A stretch of 64,000 nucleotides of DNA from the NCBI GenBank assembly GCA_910584575.1, contig CAJUBG010000005.1:1-64000 (forward strand), read 5' to 3'. The position numbers were made by a program, and so were the translations under genes. This document shows positions 9,111-17,280 of this stretch, in pieces (position 1 is the first letter of the stretch; every line of letters begins with the position of its first letter). The notes beneath the pieces were generated by a model. The model searched no databases, was not told the origin of the DNA, and saw nothing but the letters and a program-made list of their open reading frames with translations. This DNA is from an uncultured Dorea sp. GTDB taxonomy: Bacteria; Bacillota; Clostridia; Lachnospirales; Lachnospiraceae.

Positions 9111-10448
9111 ATGACATACGGAAAACAGGGAAATATATTGTATCTGGAGTGTTACAGTGGAATCAGCGGCGATATGACGGTGGGCGCGCTGCTTGACCTT
9201 GGGGCGGACAGAAGGATATTGGAGGAAAAGCTTAGAAGCCTTCCGGTGGAGGGCTTTAAGATAGAGATTAGCAGGGTGAAGAAATCGGGGCTTGAGGCTT
9301 GTGATTTTCGGGTGATTTTGGATCGAGAGCATGAGAACCATGACCATGATAATGAGTATTTATATGGACACAGGCATGAACATCATGAGCATATACATGA
9401 AGGAGAGCATGGGCAACATGATCATGATGAACATTTGCATGGAAAAGGGGGACATACCCATGAACACCGCGGCCTGCCGGAGATAACCTCTATTATCCAT
9501 AACTCCGGAATTACAGAGCGTGCCAAGGCGATTGCAACGGATATTTTTACGGTGCTGGCAGAAGCCGAGGCTAAGGCACACGGGACCACCATGGAGGAGG
9601 TGCATTTTCATGAAGTAGGGGCAGTAGATTCCATTGTAGATATTGTGGCTGTGGCAATCTGTCTGGATAACCTGAATATTGCGGAGGTTATTGTGCCGGA
9701 GTTATATGAGGGGACAGGAACCGTCAGGTGCCAGCATGGAATCATTCCGGTTCCGGTTCCGGCAGTAGTTAATATCGTTGAAAAGCATGGAATTTCCCTG
9801 CATATGACTGGGACACAGGCAGAGCTGGTGACCCCAACCGGCGCTGCGATTGTGGCGGCAGTACGGACTTCTAGCCAGCTTCCTGCCAGGTATAAGATAA
9901 AACAGATTGGTATGGGTGCGGGAAAGAGAGACTACGGAAGACCCAGTATTCTGCGGGGGATGTTGATTGAACCGGAAGCTGAGGAGACAGATTGCATTTA
10001 TAAGCTTGAGAGTAATATTGATGACTGCACGGGGGAAGCCTTAGGGTATGTGATGGAAAGGCTTTTAGAGGCAGGGGCGAGGGATGTGCATTACACTCCT
10101 GTGTATATGAAGAAGAACCGTCCGGCATATCAGATAAATGTAATCTGCAGCGGGGAAATGGTTCCGAAGATGGAGGAAATCATTTTCCGAGAGACTACTA
10201 CCATCGGAATCCGACGGATGAAAATGGAACGCACCGTGCTGAGGCGTAAGCTTCGCAATATTAACACTTCTCTTGGGGATGCGAAGGTTAAGGTGTGTGA
10301 AATCGGCGGAAATGTGAGGGCGTATCCTGAGTATGAGAGTGTAGCGGCGATTTGCAGGGAGAAGAAAATGGCGTATCAAGAGGTTTGGGAAAAGGTTTTC
10401 TGTGAAGCAGGTGATATAGTTATGCATGAAGGGCAGTCACATGAATAG
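9111..10448 (+). CDS. larC: LarC, nickel insertion protein of the nickel-pincer cofactor pathway
   Basis: A 445-residue LarC (DUF111). It inserts nickel, with CTP, into the pincer nucleotide used by LarA-type racemases. The N-terminus (LYLECYSGISGDMTVGALLDLG) and central VHFHEVGAVDSIVDIVAVA are diagnostic. A histidine-rich insertion at about residues 65-120 (HRHEHHEHIHEGEH and similar) probably gathers nickel. In Lactobacillus plantarum larC is split and needs a programmed frameshift; here one continuous frame spans both parts. AAGGAGGAG precedes the ATG. The gene overlaps larE. LarB is not in the window. Confidence 0.93.
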   Translation: MTYGKQGNILYLECYSGISGDMTVGALLDLGADRRILEEKLRSLPVEGFKIEISRVKKSGLEACDFRVILDREHENHDHDNEYLYGHRHEHHEHIHEGEHGQHDHDEHLHGKGGHTHEHRGLPEITSIIHNSGITERAKAIATDIFTVLAEAEAKAHGTTMEEVHFHEVGAVDSIVDIVAVAICLDNLNIAEVIVPELYEGTGTVRCQHGIIPVPVPAVVNIVEKHGISLHMTGTQAELVTPTGAAIVAAVRTSSQLPARYKIKQIGMGAGKRDYGRPSILRGMLIEPEAEETDCIYKLESNIDDCTGEALGYVMERLLEAGARDVHYTPVYMKKNRPAYQINVICSGEMVPKMEEIIFRETTTIGIRRMKMERTVLRRKLRNINTSLGDAKVKVCEIGGNVRAYPEYESVAAICREKKMAYQEVWEKVFCEAGDIVMHEGQSHE

Positions 10449-11250
10449 CTATCTGGAAAAAAAGAAAATTTTGGGCAAAAGAATGAGACAATATGCAGGG
10501 GAGGATATTGTGATTGCTTTTTCCGGCGGCGTGGATAGCAGCCTCCTGCTAAAACTTGCCTGTGATGCGGCCAGAGAAACGGGAAAAAAGGTCTATGGCA
10601 TCTATCTTCATACCATGCTGCACCCTGTTAAGGAGGCACAGGAGGCGCGGAAAGTGGCTGAGCTTTTGGGAGGTATTTTCCGGATATTGGAGATTGACGA
10701 GTTAGAAGGCGCGGGTATAGCAGACAACCCTGTGGACAGATGCTATCGCTGTAAACGCTTCCTTTTTCAGAAGATAAAAAAAGAAGCAGCAGGGCTAGGC
10801 GTTTCCACGATACTTGAGGGAACCAATGAAGACGACCTTCATGTATACCGTCCCGGAATTAAGGCGGTTCGTGAACTTGGCATCATAAGTCCCCTGGCAG
10901 ATGCAGGATTTACCAAAGAAGATGTCAGAAGATTTGCAAAGGAGACAGGGCTTTCTGTGTCCGATAAGCCCTCTACGCCTTGCCTTGCAACCCGTTTTCC
11001 CTACGGAGTTCATCTTTCTTACAAGGAAATGCGCAAGGTAGAAGAAGGGGAAACGTTTTTAAGAAATCTGGGGCTTTACAATGTCCGGCTGAGAGTTCAT
11101 GGTGAGGTTGCCAGAATCGAGGCAGACCAAAAGGATTTGCAGCGTTTGGTGGAGGAAAGGGGAAGGGTTACAGAATTTTTGAAGAAGCTGGGATATCTTT
11201 ATATTACCCTGGACCTGGAAGGTTTTCGGTCAGGGAGTATGGATGTTTAG
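10441..11250 (+). CDS. larE: LarE, ATP-dependent sacrificial sulfur transferase
   Basis: A 269-residue PP-loop enzyme that adenylates the pincer precursor and donates sulfur to it. The ATP-binding AFSGGVDSSLLLK loop and GTNEDDLHVYRPG are present. A cysteine sits in PSTPCLATRFPYG at about residue 181, the position of the sacrificial Cys in the characterised L. plantarum enzyme, so this looks like the version that gives up its own cysteine sulfur. The start at 10441 overlaps the end of larC by 8 bases, which fits translational coupling. The downstream hairpin at 11279 ends the unit. Confidence 0.92.
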   Translation: MNSYLEKKKILGKRMRQYAGEDIVIAFSGGVDSSLLLKLACDAARETGKKVYGIYLHTMLHPVKEAQEARKVAELLGGIFRILEIDELEGAGIADNPVDRCYRCKRFLFQKIKKEAAGLGVSTILEGTNEDDLHVYRPGIKAVRELGIISPLADAGFTKEDVRRFAKETGLSVSDKPSTPCLATRFPYGVHLSYKEMRKVEEGETFLRNLGLYNVRLRVHGEVARIEADQKDLQRLVEERGRVTEFLKKLGYLYITLDLEGFRSGSMDV

Positions 11251-11278
11251 AAGGCAGAGTTTTGTGATGAAATACGTA

Positions 11279-11324
11279 GGGATGTTGTTTTGTAGTATGA
11301 ACCATGAAAGCAGCATCCCTTTTT
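11279..11324 (+). terminator. Rho-independent terminator after larE
   Basis: The stem GGGATGTTG (11279-11287) pairs with CAGCATCCC (11311-11319), with one G-T pair, and is followed by five Ts. Confidence 0.8.
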
Positions 11325-11554
11325 AGAGTAATGTCGAAAAAAGTCGAATAAATTTGATTGTGAAAGATGTCAAAAGGTGATAGGATGAAATTGTAAAGTT
11401 TTTCGTATCGACGGTTTTACGATCAATATAATCTTATTTTCATATCTGATATTCGTCAGAATTTATCCAATGATTGGCTGGTGCATTGCTTATATCAAAA
11501 TAGTTTGGAATACCTTGCATACAGACGAAGATTTGAATATAATGGAGGTAGTGA
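11325..11554. other. Non-coding spacer after the larE terminator
   Basis: An A/T-rich stretch with no convincing reading frame. It must contain the promoter of the coiled-coil gene that follows, but I could not settle on one. The best-looking box pair (TTGCAT and TATAAT ending at 11543) lies too close to the start codon. Confidence 0.5.
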
Positions 11555-12727
11555 ATGGCAGATGAGATTTTGCAATGGCATGATGGCTTTCACGCAGCAC
11601 TCCAGATTGAGCTTCAGGGAGAAGCTGCACGTCTGAATTTCCACTCAGAATATGAGTTATATAAGAAATCGCTGCGCGTTGACACTGTGGTGATTAAAGA
11701 TTCAGATGATACGCCGGTACAAAAGAATATTGGAAAGATTTTCCGCAAATACAATTTAATAGAGTACAAGAGCCCGGATGATTATCTAAGTATTGATGAT
11801 TTCTATAAAGTTTATGGATATGCATGTCTTTATCAATCTAAGGCAGAGAAAGTACATGGTATTTCCATGGAGGATATCACGATAACCTTTGTATGCGGCC
11901 ATTATCCTAGAAAAATGTTGAAATTGCTCAAAAAAGAGAGGAATATTGAGGTGGTGCAAAAGGGGAAGGGTATTTATTTGCTTACCAATGATCCGATTCC
12001 TATGCAGATTATCGTAAATACTCAGCTTTCGCAAAGAGAAAACCGATGGCTTGGCAGCTTAAAAAGGGATTTGGCAATGGATGAGAATGCCAAGCGGTTG
12101 GTGAGAGAGTATAAGATACATAGGGAGTCTAATCTGTACCAGGCAGCCATGGATTTGATTATGCGGGCGAATCAGAAGACGATGGAGGAGGTAGGGAATA
12201 TGGTATGTGATGCGATTAAAGAGATTTTTGCGGATGAGTGGAAGGAGAAGGAACGGCAGTTTCAGGAAAAGGAATCACAATTTCAGGAGAAGGAATCACA
12301 ATTTCAGGAGAAGGAATCACAATTTCAGGAGAAGGAATCACGATTCCAGGAGAAGGAATCACAATTTCAGGAGAAGGAATCACGATTCCAAGAAAAAGAA
12401 TCACGATTTCAAGAAAAGGAGACGAAGTTTCAAAAGAAGGAACGTCAGCTTCAGGAGAAGGAGACGAGGTTTCAGGAGAAGGAGACGAGGTTTCAAGAGA
12501 GAGAAACGCAGTTTCAGGAGAAGGAGTCAAGGTTTCAAGAGAGAGAAACGCAGTTTCAGGAGAAGGAATCTCAGATACAAAAGAGAGAGCTGCAATTAAG
12601 AAAACGTGAAAATCGTATGGAGTCTTTAATTCAACTTCTACTTAATAATAATCTTTTGGATGATTTAAAGAAAATCAGTGTGGATAGGGCATATCGGGAA
12701 CAGATGTATCAGAGATATGGACTGTAA
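11555..12727 (+). CDS. PD-(D/E)XK-like protein with long heptad-repeat coiled coil
   Basis: A 390-residue protein. The N-terminal part (about residues 1-110) has the order RVDTVVIKDSDD then NLIEYKSPDDYLSIDDFYK, which fits a PD-(D/E)XK-type nuclease-like fold common in Clostridia. From about residue 230 the protein is a run of some sixteen seven-residue units of the type FQEKESQ or FQEKETR, predicting one long charged coiled coil, before a short tail ending in RYGL. Function is unknown; related 'Rpn-like' proteins are linked to transposases or DNA cutting. GGAGG lies ahead of the ATG. It converges with the ANT(6)-like gene. Confidence 0.7.
   Translation: MADEILQWHDGFHAALQIELQGEAARLNFHSEYELYKKSLRVDTVVIKDSDDTPVQKNIGKIFRKYNLIEYKSPDDYLSIDDFYKVYGYACLYQSKAEKVHGISMEDITITFVCGHYPRKMLKLLKKERNIEVVQKGKGIYLLTNDPIPMQIIVNTQLSQRENRWLGSLKRDLAMDENAKRLVREYKIHRESNLYQAAMDLIMRANQKTMEEVGNMVCDAIKEIFADEWKEKERQFQEKESQFQEKESQFQEKESQFQEKESRFQEKESQFQEKESRFQEKESRFQEKETKFQKKERQLQEKETRFQEKETRFQERETQFQEKESRFQERETQFQEKESQIQKRELQLRKRENRMESLIQLLLNNNLLDDLKKISVDRAYREQMYQRYGL
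12246..12600 (+). repeat. 21-bp tandem repeat encoding a heptad coiled coil
   Basis: About sixteen direct copies of a 21-base unit (type: caggagaaggaatcacaattt with the phase shifted) lie head to tail. The first seven copies are nearly identical, the later ones have drifted. One unit equals exactly seven codons, so gain or loss of a unit keeps the frame and alters coiled-coil length by one heptad. The repeat lacks stop codons in other frames, which creates spurious open frames on both strands. Confidence 0.95.
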
Positions 12728-12736
12728 GAATAAAAC

Positions 12737-12766
12737 CCCTGCCTTTAATCGGCAGATAAGGCAGGG
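12737..12766. terminator. Bidirectional terminator between convergent genes
   Basis: CCCTGCCTT (12737-12745) pairs with AAGGCAGGG (12758-12766). On the minus strand it is followed by GGTTTTATT, a reasonable U-tract. It overlaps the last codons of the ANT(6)-like gene and serves both converging genes. Confidence 0.7.
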
Positions 12767-13632
12767 ATTTCCTCTGCATCCTTTGGCAGATTGCGTACAT
12801 GCCTAAGGAATGAAAAAGCAGCTTGCCCTTCTTTTATATCGTAAGAGACCCCCAACTTAGGAGCTATCGTTCTGGCTGTGGAGTCAAACAGGACGCACAT
12901 GCAAAAGACTGCATCCCAGGCATCCGCTAAGTTTCCGCCAAAATAGGTAGCCAGATATTTCTGATATTCATCCTTTTCAAGCCATCTATCCAGATATTTA
13001 GCCGATTTTCCCACGCTGACGGTAAATCCGGTCTTAATCCCGACCTTCCACGACAGCATTAATTCTAACTGCTTTCGTACTACAAAATTAGCCATATCCT
13101 GGACATAAGGAATTTCCTCCCGCCACAAGCCCTTAGCCAGATTATTGCTGCACCACCAAAATTCATTGGCGCAGGCTCTAAACTGTGACTCTGACGGCTT
13201 CTTCACATGATAATCTATGTCTGTTGCTTCGGGGATAGGCGGAAGAATATTATCTTTATCTAATAAAATTTTGCACAGCTTATCGTCGCGGATATGGTCA
13301 ATGGCATGTGTAATGGATTCTACATGAAGGTCTATTCTGACACCGTCGCTAAACTGCATCAGCCATCCGTAAAAATTCTCTTTGTCGCTGGCACCATCCG
13401 GATGTTCATCTGGATACTGCATATAGAGAATATTTCCAAACATGCAAAGCCAATCTTTATCTTCTATGAATGGCTGTGTTTCGGTTACTACAAACACGAT
13501 GTCGTAATCCTGAAAAATATCTTTTGGTGCGTTTATATTTGTCCGTGAACCGTTCATGTATACTGCCAGGATTCTGGCATCTCCTTGTGCGATATCTATA
13601 AATAATTTATACATTATTGTTTCAGTGCGCAT
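12745..13632 (-). CDS. Aminoglycoside 6-adenylyltransferase-like protein (AadE/AadK family)
   Basis: A 295-residue member of the streptomycin adenylyltransferase family, which transfers AMP from ATP to the 6-position of streptomycin. The nucleotidyltransferase motif is seen as VYMNGSRTN followed by DYDIVFVV, and the family's all-helical C-terminal half contains FWWCSNNLAKGLWREEIPY. Length matches chromosomal AadK. Whether it gives resistance here is not known; chromosomal members are often weak. The gene stands alone between a coiled-coil gene and a cysteine-protease-like gene, with no mobile element directly beside it. Confidence 0.85.
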   Translation of the reverse strand: MRTETIMYKLFIDIAQGDARILAVYMNGSRTNINAPKDIFQDYDIVFVVTETQPFIEDKDWLCMFGNILYMQYPDEHPDGASDKENFYGWLMQFSDGVRIDLHVESITHAIDHIRDDKLCKILLDKDNILPPIPEATDIDYHVKKPSESQFRACANEFWWCSNNLAKGLWREEIPYVQDMANFVVRKQLELMLSWKVGIKTGFTVSVGKSAKYLDRWLEKDEYQKYLATYFGGNLADAWDAVFCMCVLFDSTARTIAPKLGVSYDIKEGQAAFSFLRHVRNLPKDAEEIPALSAD

Positions 13633-13812
13633 AATAAAATCTCCTGTGTCTTAACCTATATTTATGCCCAAGGGCACACCGCAATGGACAAAGTCCACCC
13701 ACCCGGTATAGTAAACTAAATACAAAAGTTATGCAAGTAGATTGTATCATAATAATTACTTTTTGTTTGAGCGAAGCTTTATAAGAAATGGATTTGAGGA
13801 AGGGGAGAGAGG

Positions 13813-14439
13813 ATGGAAGTATTACTGGATTACTTTACGATAGACGGAGAATTTGGAGGAAATCAGGACTGGTTTACCAATATTGTCATGCACATCGGAG
13901 GCTGTGGGGCGGCGACGGCCTGTGACAGTTGTATTTATTTCGCAAAGCACATGGGAATGGAACCGTTGTATCCTTATGATATCAACCATCTGAATAAGAA
14001 GGATTATAAGAGCTTCAGCCAGATTATGAAGCCGTACATTCATCCCAGAGTGAACGGAGTAAAGAAACTGGAATGGTATATTGATGGTTTGGAGAAATAT
14101 CTTGGTGATATAAGCGGCCAGATTGGAGTGTGCAGCAGAATCCAAATGGAAGGATTTTCAGGAAAACATTCTTACGAGGAGGCAGAAACAGCCATCAGGA
14201 GTCAGATAGATGGAAAACTTCCGGTTCCGTACCTCATGCTGAATCATAAGATGTCAAAAAAATTTAAGGACTTTATCTGGCACTGGTTTCTGGTGGTGGG
14301 ATATGATGATGCCAGTGAGGGGATGCACATCATAGCGGCAACCTATGGGGAGAAAGTCCGGCTTCCTTTAAAAGAATTGTGGGATACAGGATATGATGAA
14401 AAAGGAGGCATGATTTTATATTCTTTACTTTACGAATGA
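13813..14439 (+). CDS. Papain/C39-like cysteine peptidase-fold protein
   Basis: A 208-residue cytoplasmic protein without signal peptide. HIGGCGAATACDSCIYFAKH provides a Cys in the sequence context of papain/C39 peptidases, and DFIWHWFLVVGYDD a histidine in the usual second position, followed by the strand HIIAATYGE. This order suggests a C39-like peptidase fold, possibly active. No bacteriocin ABC exporter or precursor peptide was found nearby, so a C39 leader-peptidase role is not supported. A GGGGAGAGAGG ribosome site precedes the ATG. Function unknown. Confidence 0.6.
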   Translation: MEVLLDYFTIDGEFGGNQDWFTNIVMHIGGCGAATACDSCIYFAKHMGMEPLYPYDINHLNKKDYKSFSQIMKPYIHPRVNGVKKLEWYIDGLEKYLGDISGQIGVCSRIQMEGFSGKHSYEEAETAIRSQIDGKLPVPYLMLNHKMSKKFKDFIWHWFLVVGYDDASEGMHIIAATYGEKVRLPLKELWDTGYDEKGGMILYSLLYE

Positions 14440-14500
14440 TTCATTATCCGCTACAATAGATAACGTCGGATAGACTAAAAGGAAGAGAGGTAAATGAAAT

Positions 14501-15019
14501 ATGGAAAATCCAATTGTAACATTTGAGATGGAAAACGGAGATATTATGAAGGCAGAGCTGTATCCGGAGATTGCGCCAAACACGGTCAATAATTTTATTT
14601 CACTGGTGAATAAGGGATACTATGACGGCCTTATTTTCCATCGCGTAATCAGCGGTTTTATGATTCAGGGCGGCTGTCCGGACGGGACAGGAATGGGAGG
14701 TCCTGGATATAATATTAAGGGAGAGTTTAGCCAAAACGGTTTTGATAATGAATTAAAGCACACAGAAGGCGTGCTGTCCATGGCAAGGGCGATGCATCCG
14801 GATTCCGCAGGTTCACAGTTTTTTATTATGCACAAGAATTCTCCCCATCTGGACGGCTCCTATGCGTCGTTCGGCAAGGTAATCGAAGGTATGGATATTG
14901 TGAATAAGATTGCTGATACTGATACGGATTACAATGACAGACCATTAGAGGAACAGAAGATGAAAAAGGTTACGGTAGATACAAAAGGAGTAGACTATCC
15001 GGAACCGGAGAAAGAATAA
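14501..15019 (+). CDS. Peptidyl-prolyl cis-trans isomerase, cyclophilin type
   Basis: A 172-residue cytoplasmic cyclophilin that speeds proline isomerisation in folding proteins. The family core is intact: FHRVISGFMIQGGCPDGTG, then GVLSMARAMHPDSAGSQFFI and HLDGSYASFGKVIEGMD. No signal sequence is present. The stop codon overlaps the start of the next gene by one base (TAATG), so the two are translated as a coupled pair. Confidence 0.95.
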   Translation: MENPIVTFEMENGDIMKAELYPEIAPNTVNNFISLVNKGYYDGLIFHRVISGFMIQGGCPDGTGMGGPGYNIKGEFSQNGFDNELKHTEGVLSMARAMHPDSAGSQFFIMHKNSPHLDGSYASFGKVIEGMDIVNKIADTDTDYNDRPLEEQKMKKVTVDTKGVDYPEPEKE

Positions 15020-15942
15020 TGGAACGTTTTTATCAGAATACGGCTGCCAGGACAGTTCTGGCGTTGGTGTGCTGCGCCTTGTGGGGCAGCGCATTTCCAT
15101 GTGTAAAGATTGGTTATGAATTATTCCATATCGAAAATGCAGGCAGTCAGATTTTGTTTGCAGGATATCGTTTTTTTATGGCAGGAGTGTTTACGTTTCT
15201 TCTGGGGTGTGCGCTTGAGAAACGTATTATTACAATGAAAAAAACGTCGATTCCCTATGTGTTCGGGCAGGGAATTTTGCAGACCACGATTCAGTATGTG
15301 TGTTTCTATATCGGTCTTGCCCACACAACAGGGGCGAAAGGGTCTGTGATAAATGCGTCCAATGCATTTTTTTCGATAATAGCGGCCCATTTCCTGATGA
15401 AGTCGGAGAAGCTGACCGTTAAGAAGATTGCCGGCTGCCTGGTGGGATTTGCGGGGATTATTATCATCAATATGGAACCAGGCGCATGGGGCAGCGGGTT
15501 TTCCTTCTTGGGAGAAGGAATGGTGCTGGTGTGCGCATTTTCCTATGGACTGAGCAGCGTCACCCTTAAAATGATTTCAGACAGGGAGAAGCCTGTGACC
15601 ATCACAGCCTATCAACTGCTGTTTGGCGGTGCGGTGCTGATTCTGCTTGGAGTTGTGTCAGGCGGGTCGGTTTATGGCTTTAATACTAAATCTTCTTTGC
15701 TGCTGCTTTATATGTCGCTTTTGTCAACCGTGGCATTCAGCATTTGGGCAGAGCTGCTGAAATATAATTCAGTGGGGAAGGTGGCGATTTTTGGGTTCAG
15801 TATTCCGGTGTTTGGCGTTGCGCTGTCGGCAATCTTCTTAGGAGAGCAGGTGGTGTCTGTGAAGAATCTGGCTGCTCTTATCTGTGTGAGTGTAGGAATT
15901 ATCATTATTAATCGTAAAGGAACGGATGAAAGTGTTTCGTGA
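15019..15942 (+). CDS. EamA/DMT-superfamily transporter
   Basis: A 307-residue membrane protein with ten predicted helices in two EamA repeats (first beginning VCCALWGSAFPCVKIG, second near GMVLVCAFSYGLSSVTLK). Members export or import amino acids, nucleotides or other small metabolites; the substrate cannot be told. The ATG overlaps the cyclophilin stop codon, and the stop is followed within 15 bases by a small DUF3006-like gene, so the three form one operon. Confidence 0.88.
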   Translation: MERFYQNTAARTVLALVCCALWGSAFPCVKIGYELFHIENAGSQILFAGYRFFMAGVFTFLLGCALEKRIITMKKTSIPYVFGQGILQTTIQYVCFYIGLAHTTGAKGSVINASNAFFSIIAAHFLMKSEKLTVKKIAGCLVGFAGIIIINMEPGAWGSGFSFLGEGMVLVCAFSYGLSSVTLKMISDREKPVTITAYQLLFGGAVLILLGVVSGGSVYGFNTKSSLLLLYMSLLSTVAFSIWAELLKYNSVGKVAIFGFSIPVFGVALSAIFLGEQVVSVKNLAALICVSVGIIIINRKGTDESVS

Positions 15943-15956
15943 AGGAGGGCAAGGGT

Positions 15957-16136
15957 ATGCTGACATGTACGTATATTGTAGAAAGGATAGACGGAGATTA
16001 TGCCATGCTTAGGCGGGAGAATGAGACTGAGGAGAATGCAGAGCCGAAGATGGTGGCGCGGGCGCTTCTGCCGCCGGAGATTATGGAGGGAACGAGGCTG
16101 CTTTATGAGTATCTGCAATATAGGATTGTAGAGTAA
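15957..16136 (+). CDS. Small DUF3006-like protein
   Basis: A 59-residue protein. YIVERIDGDYAMLRREN followed by ALLPPEIMEGTRLLYEY matches the pattern of DUF3006 proteins (a strand with ERxxGDxAxL and a later LPxxxxxGxxL). The function of the family is not known. AAGGAGGG lies eight bases before ATG 15957, so this start is preferred over a GTG 18 bases earlier. Last gene of the cyclophilin operon. Confidence 0.7.
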   Translation: MLTCTYIVERIDGDYAMLRRENETEENAEPKMVARALLPPEIMEGTRLLYEYLQYRIVE

Positions 16137-16157
16137 CAGGGTATAAAGGAAAGACGG

Positions 16158-16319
16158 ATGAGCGTAACAGTAGAAGTTTATTACATTTACCGTCCCTTCG
16201 GCGGGCAGAAAGGGCTTACCAAAATCGTAACCGCCATATCAGTTTTAGAATCCGTTGATCCTGGCGTAAAAGTTCCATGTGAACAAAGAGGAGGCTTATT
16301 TTTATTAAGGGGCTGTTAA
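16158..16319 (+). CDS. Possible small protein of 53 residues
   Basis: An open frame of 53 codons starts with ATG after AAAGGA and reads MSVTVEVYYIYRPFGGQK at its N-terminus, ending LFLLRGC. Its stop lies inside a hairpin. The N-terminal part has the look of real coding sequence; the C-terminus may have been cut by insertion of the recombinase element that begins directly after. Not recognised. Confidence 0.35.
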   Translation: MSVTVEVYYIYRPFGGQKGLTKIVTAISVLESVDPGVKVPCEQRGGLFLLRGC

Positions 16320-16331
16320 TACGACAGCCCC
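16309..16331. terminator. Hairpin between converging frames
   Basis: GGGGCTGT (16309-16316) pairs with ACAGCCCC (16324-16331) across a 7-nt loop. There is no clear U-tract on either strand, so termination is only probable. It lies 10 bases past the stop of the serine recombinase gene. Confidence 0.4.
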
Positions 16332-16341
16332 AAATTACGGG

Positions 16342-16956
16342 TTAATACTCCCAAGTCTGCTTCAATACTTTGATTTGCTCTCTTGCTCTCCCGTAAAATG
16401 TAGTCAACGGCATATCACAGAGCTTTGCCGCCTCTTTGCCGAGAATCTGTCCGCTGTTCCATCGGCAGCAGATTTGTATGAAATCGTCCGGTACGTCGCG
16501 GCGGGGTCTTCCGAACTGTACGCCACGTAATTTTGCAGCCTCGATTCCTTCTTTTTGCCGTTCGCGGATGTTCTTCCGTTCATTTTCCGCTACAAAAGAA
16601 AGCACCTGTAGCACGATATCGCTGAGAAAGGTTCCCATCAGATCCTTGCCCCGCCTGGTGTCCAGAAGCTCCATGTCAATCACAACAATATCAACTTTTT
16701 TTTCTTTTGTAAGGATACGCCATTGTTCAAGAATCTCCTCATAATTTCGTCCCAGACGATCAATGCTTTTCACGTAGATTAAGTCGTCCTCCCTTAATCT
16801 TTTGAGCATTCTGTTGTACATGGGACGTTTAAAATCTTTGCCGGATTGTTTGTCTATGTAAATATTTTTTTCCGGCACCTCTCTTTCGTTCAATGCAAGC
16901 ATCTGTCTGTCTTCGTTCTGTTCTCTGGAACTAACACGCACATACCCGTATACCAT
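16342..16956 (-). CDS. Serine recombinase (resolvase/invertase family)
   Basis: A 204-residue small serine recombinase. The catalytic domain starts with VYGYVRVSSREQNEDRQ, where one of the two Ser residues is the nucleophile, and continues with IYVKSIDRLGRNYEEILEQW and the long helix FVAENERKNIRERQ. The C-terminal helix-turn-helix (GKEAAKLCDMPLTTFYGRAR) follows, the order seen in Tn3 resolvases and Hin invertases and unlike IS607 TnpA, where the DNA-binding part comes first. It would resolve, invert or integrate DNA at short palindromic sites; two such sites lie upstream of it. It is divergent from the TnpB-like gene. Confidence 0.92.
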   Translation of the reverse strand: MVYGYVRVSSREQNEDRQMLALNEREVPEKNIYIDKQSGKDFKRPMYNRMLKRLREDDLIYVKSIDRLGRNYEEILEQWRILTKEKKVDIVVIDMELLDTRRGKDLMGTFLSDIVLQVLSFVAENERKNIRERQKEGIEAAKLRGVQFGRPRRDVPDDFIQICCRWNSGQILGKEAAKLCDMPLTTFYGRAREQIKVLKQTWEY

Positions 16957-17109
16957 TCATTCCAACCTCCTCTTTTGTATATGAAAGCGATTGTATGTGT
17001 GGATCGCTTTGGTATTATTTTAATCTGGAATGAAGGAAGAACAAAGATGTTGCTTATTGGCACAGTGGAAAATTTGATATGTTTATAGTTAGAAAAAGAC
17101 AAGATAAAA

Positions 17110-17143
17110 GCCATTACGAAAAAGTATACTTTTTCGTAATGGC
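17110..17143. repeat. Perfect 34-bp palindrome, copy 1
   Basis: A perfect inverted repeat centred on GTATAC at 17124-17129; the left arm reads GCCATTACGAAAAAGTA and the right arm is its exact complement. Size, symmetry and a central TA fit a crossover or operator site for the dimeric serine recombinase encoded 150 bp away. It is not followed by a U-tract, so it does not look like a terminator. Confidence 0.85.
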
Positions 17144-17250
17144 ATATCTCAAGTAAATTCTCAACTATTCTAATATATTATCGACAAAAAGTCAATAAAA
17201 TTAATCTCTATTTTTTGTAATATTTGTCTAAAAAATTCTTAGGTAAATTC

Positions 17251-17280
17251 ATTACGAAAAAGTATACTATTTTGTACTAC
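17251..17280. repeat. Degenerate palindrome, copy 2
   Basis: The left arm and centre (ATTACGAAAAAGTATACT, 18 bases) are identical to copy 1. The right arm has drifted (ATTTTGTACTA instead of TTTTTCGTAAT). It ends 50 bp before the start codon of the TnpB-like gene. Confidence 0.8.

Noticed and set aside
11512..11543. TTGCAT-17-TATAAT box pair before the coiled-coil gene
   Set aside because: The -10 box touches the ribosome site and leaves about six bases from predicted start of transcription to the start codon, so the mRNA would lack its ribosome site.
12246..12600. Possible CRISPR-like array because of regular repeats
   Set aside because: Units are directly adjacent with no unique spacers and encode a perfect heptad pattern.
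12207..12609. Long open frames on both strands overlapping the coiled-coil gene
   Set aside because: They are by-products of a 21-bp repeat that has no stop codons in several frames; the true frame runs through from a domain with recognisable motifs and has the ribosome site.
17110..17143. Palindrome read as a transcription terminator
   Set aside because: No U-tract follows on either strand and a second copy exists at a regular distance, which fits protein binding better.
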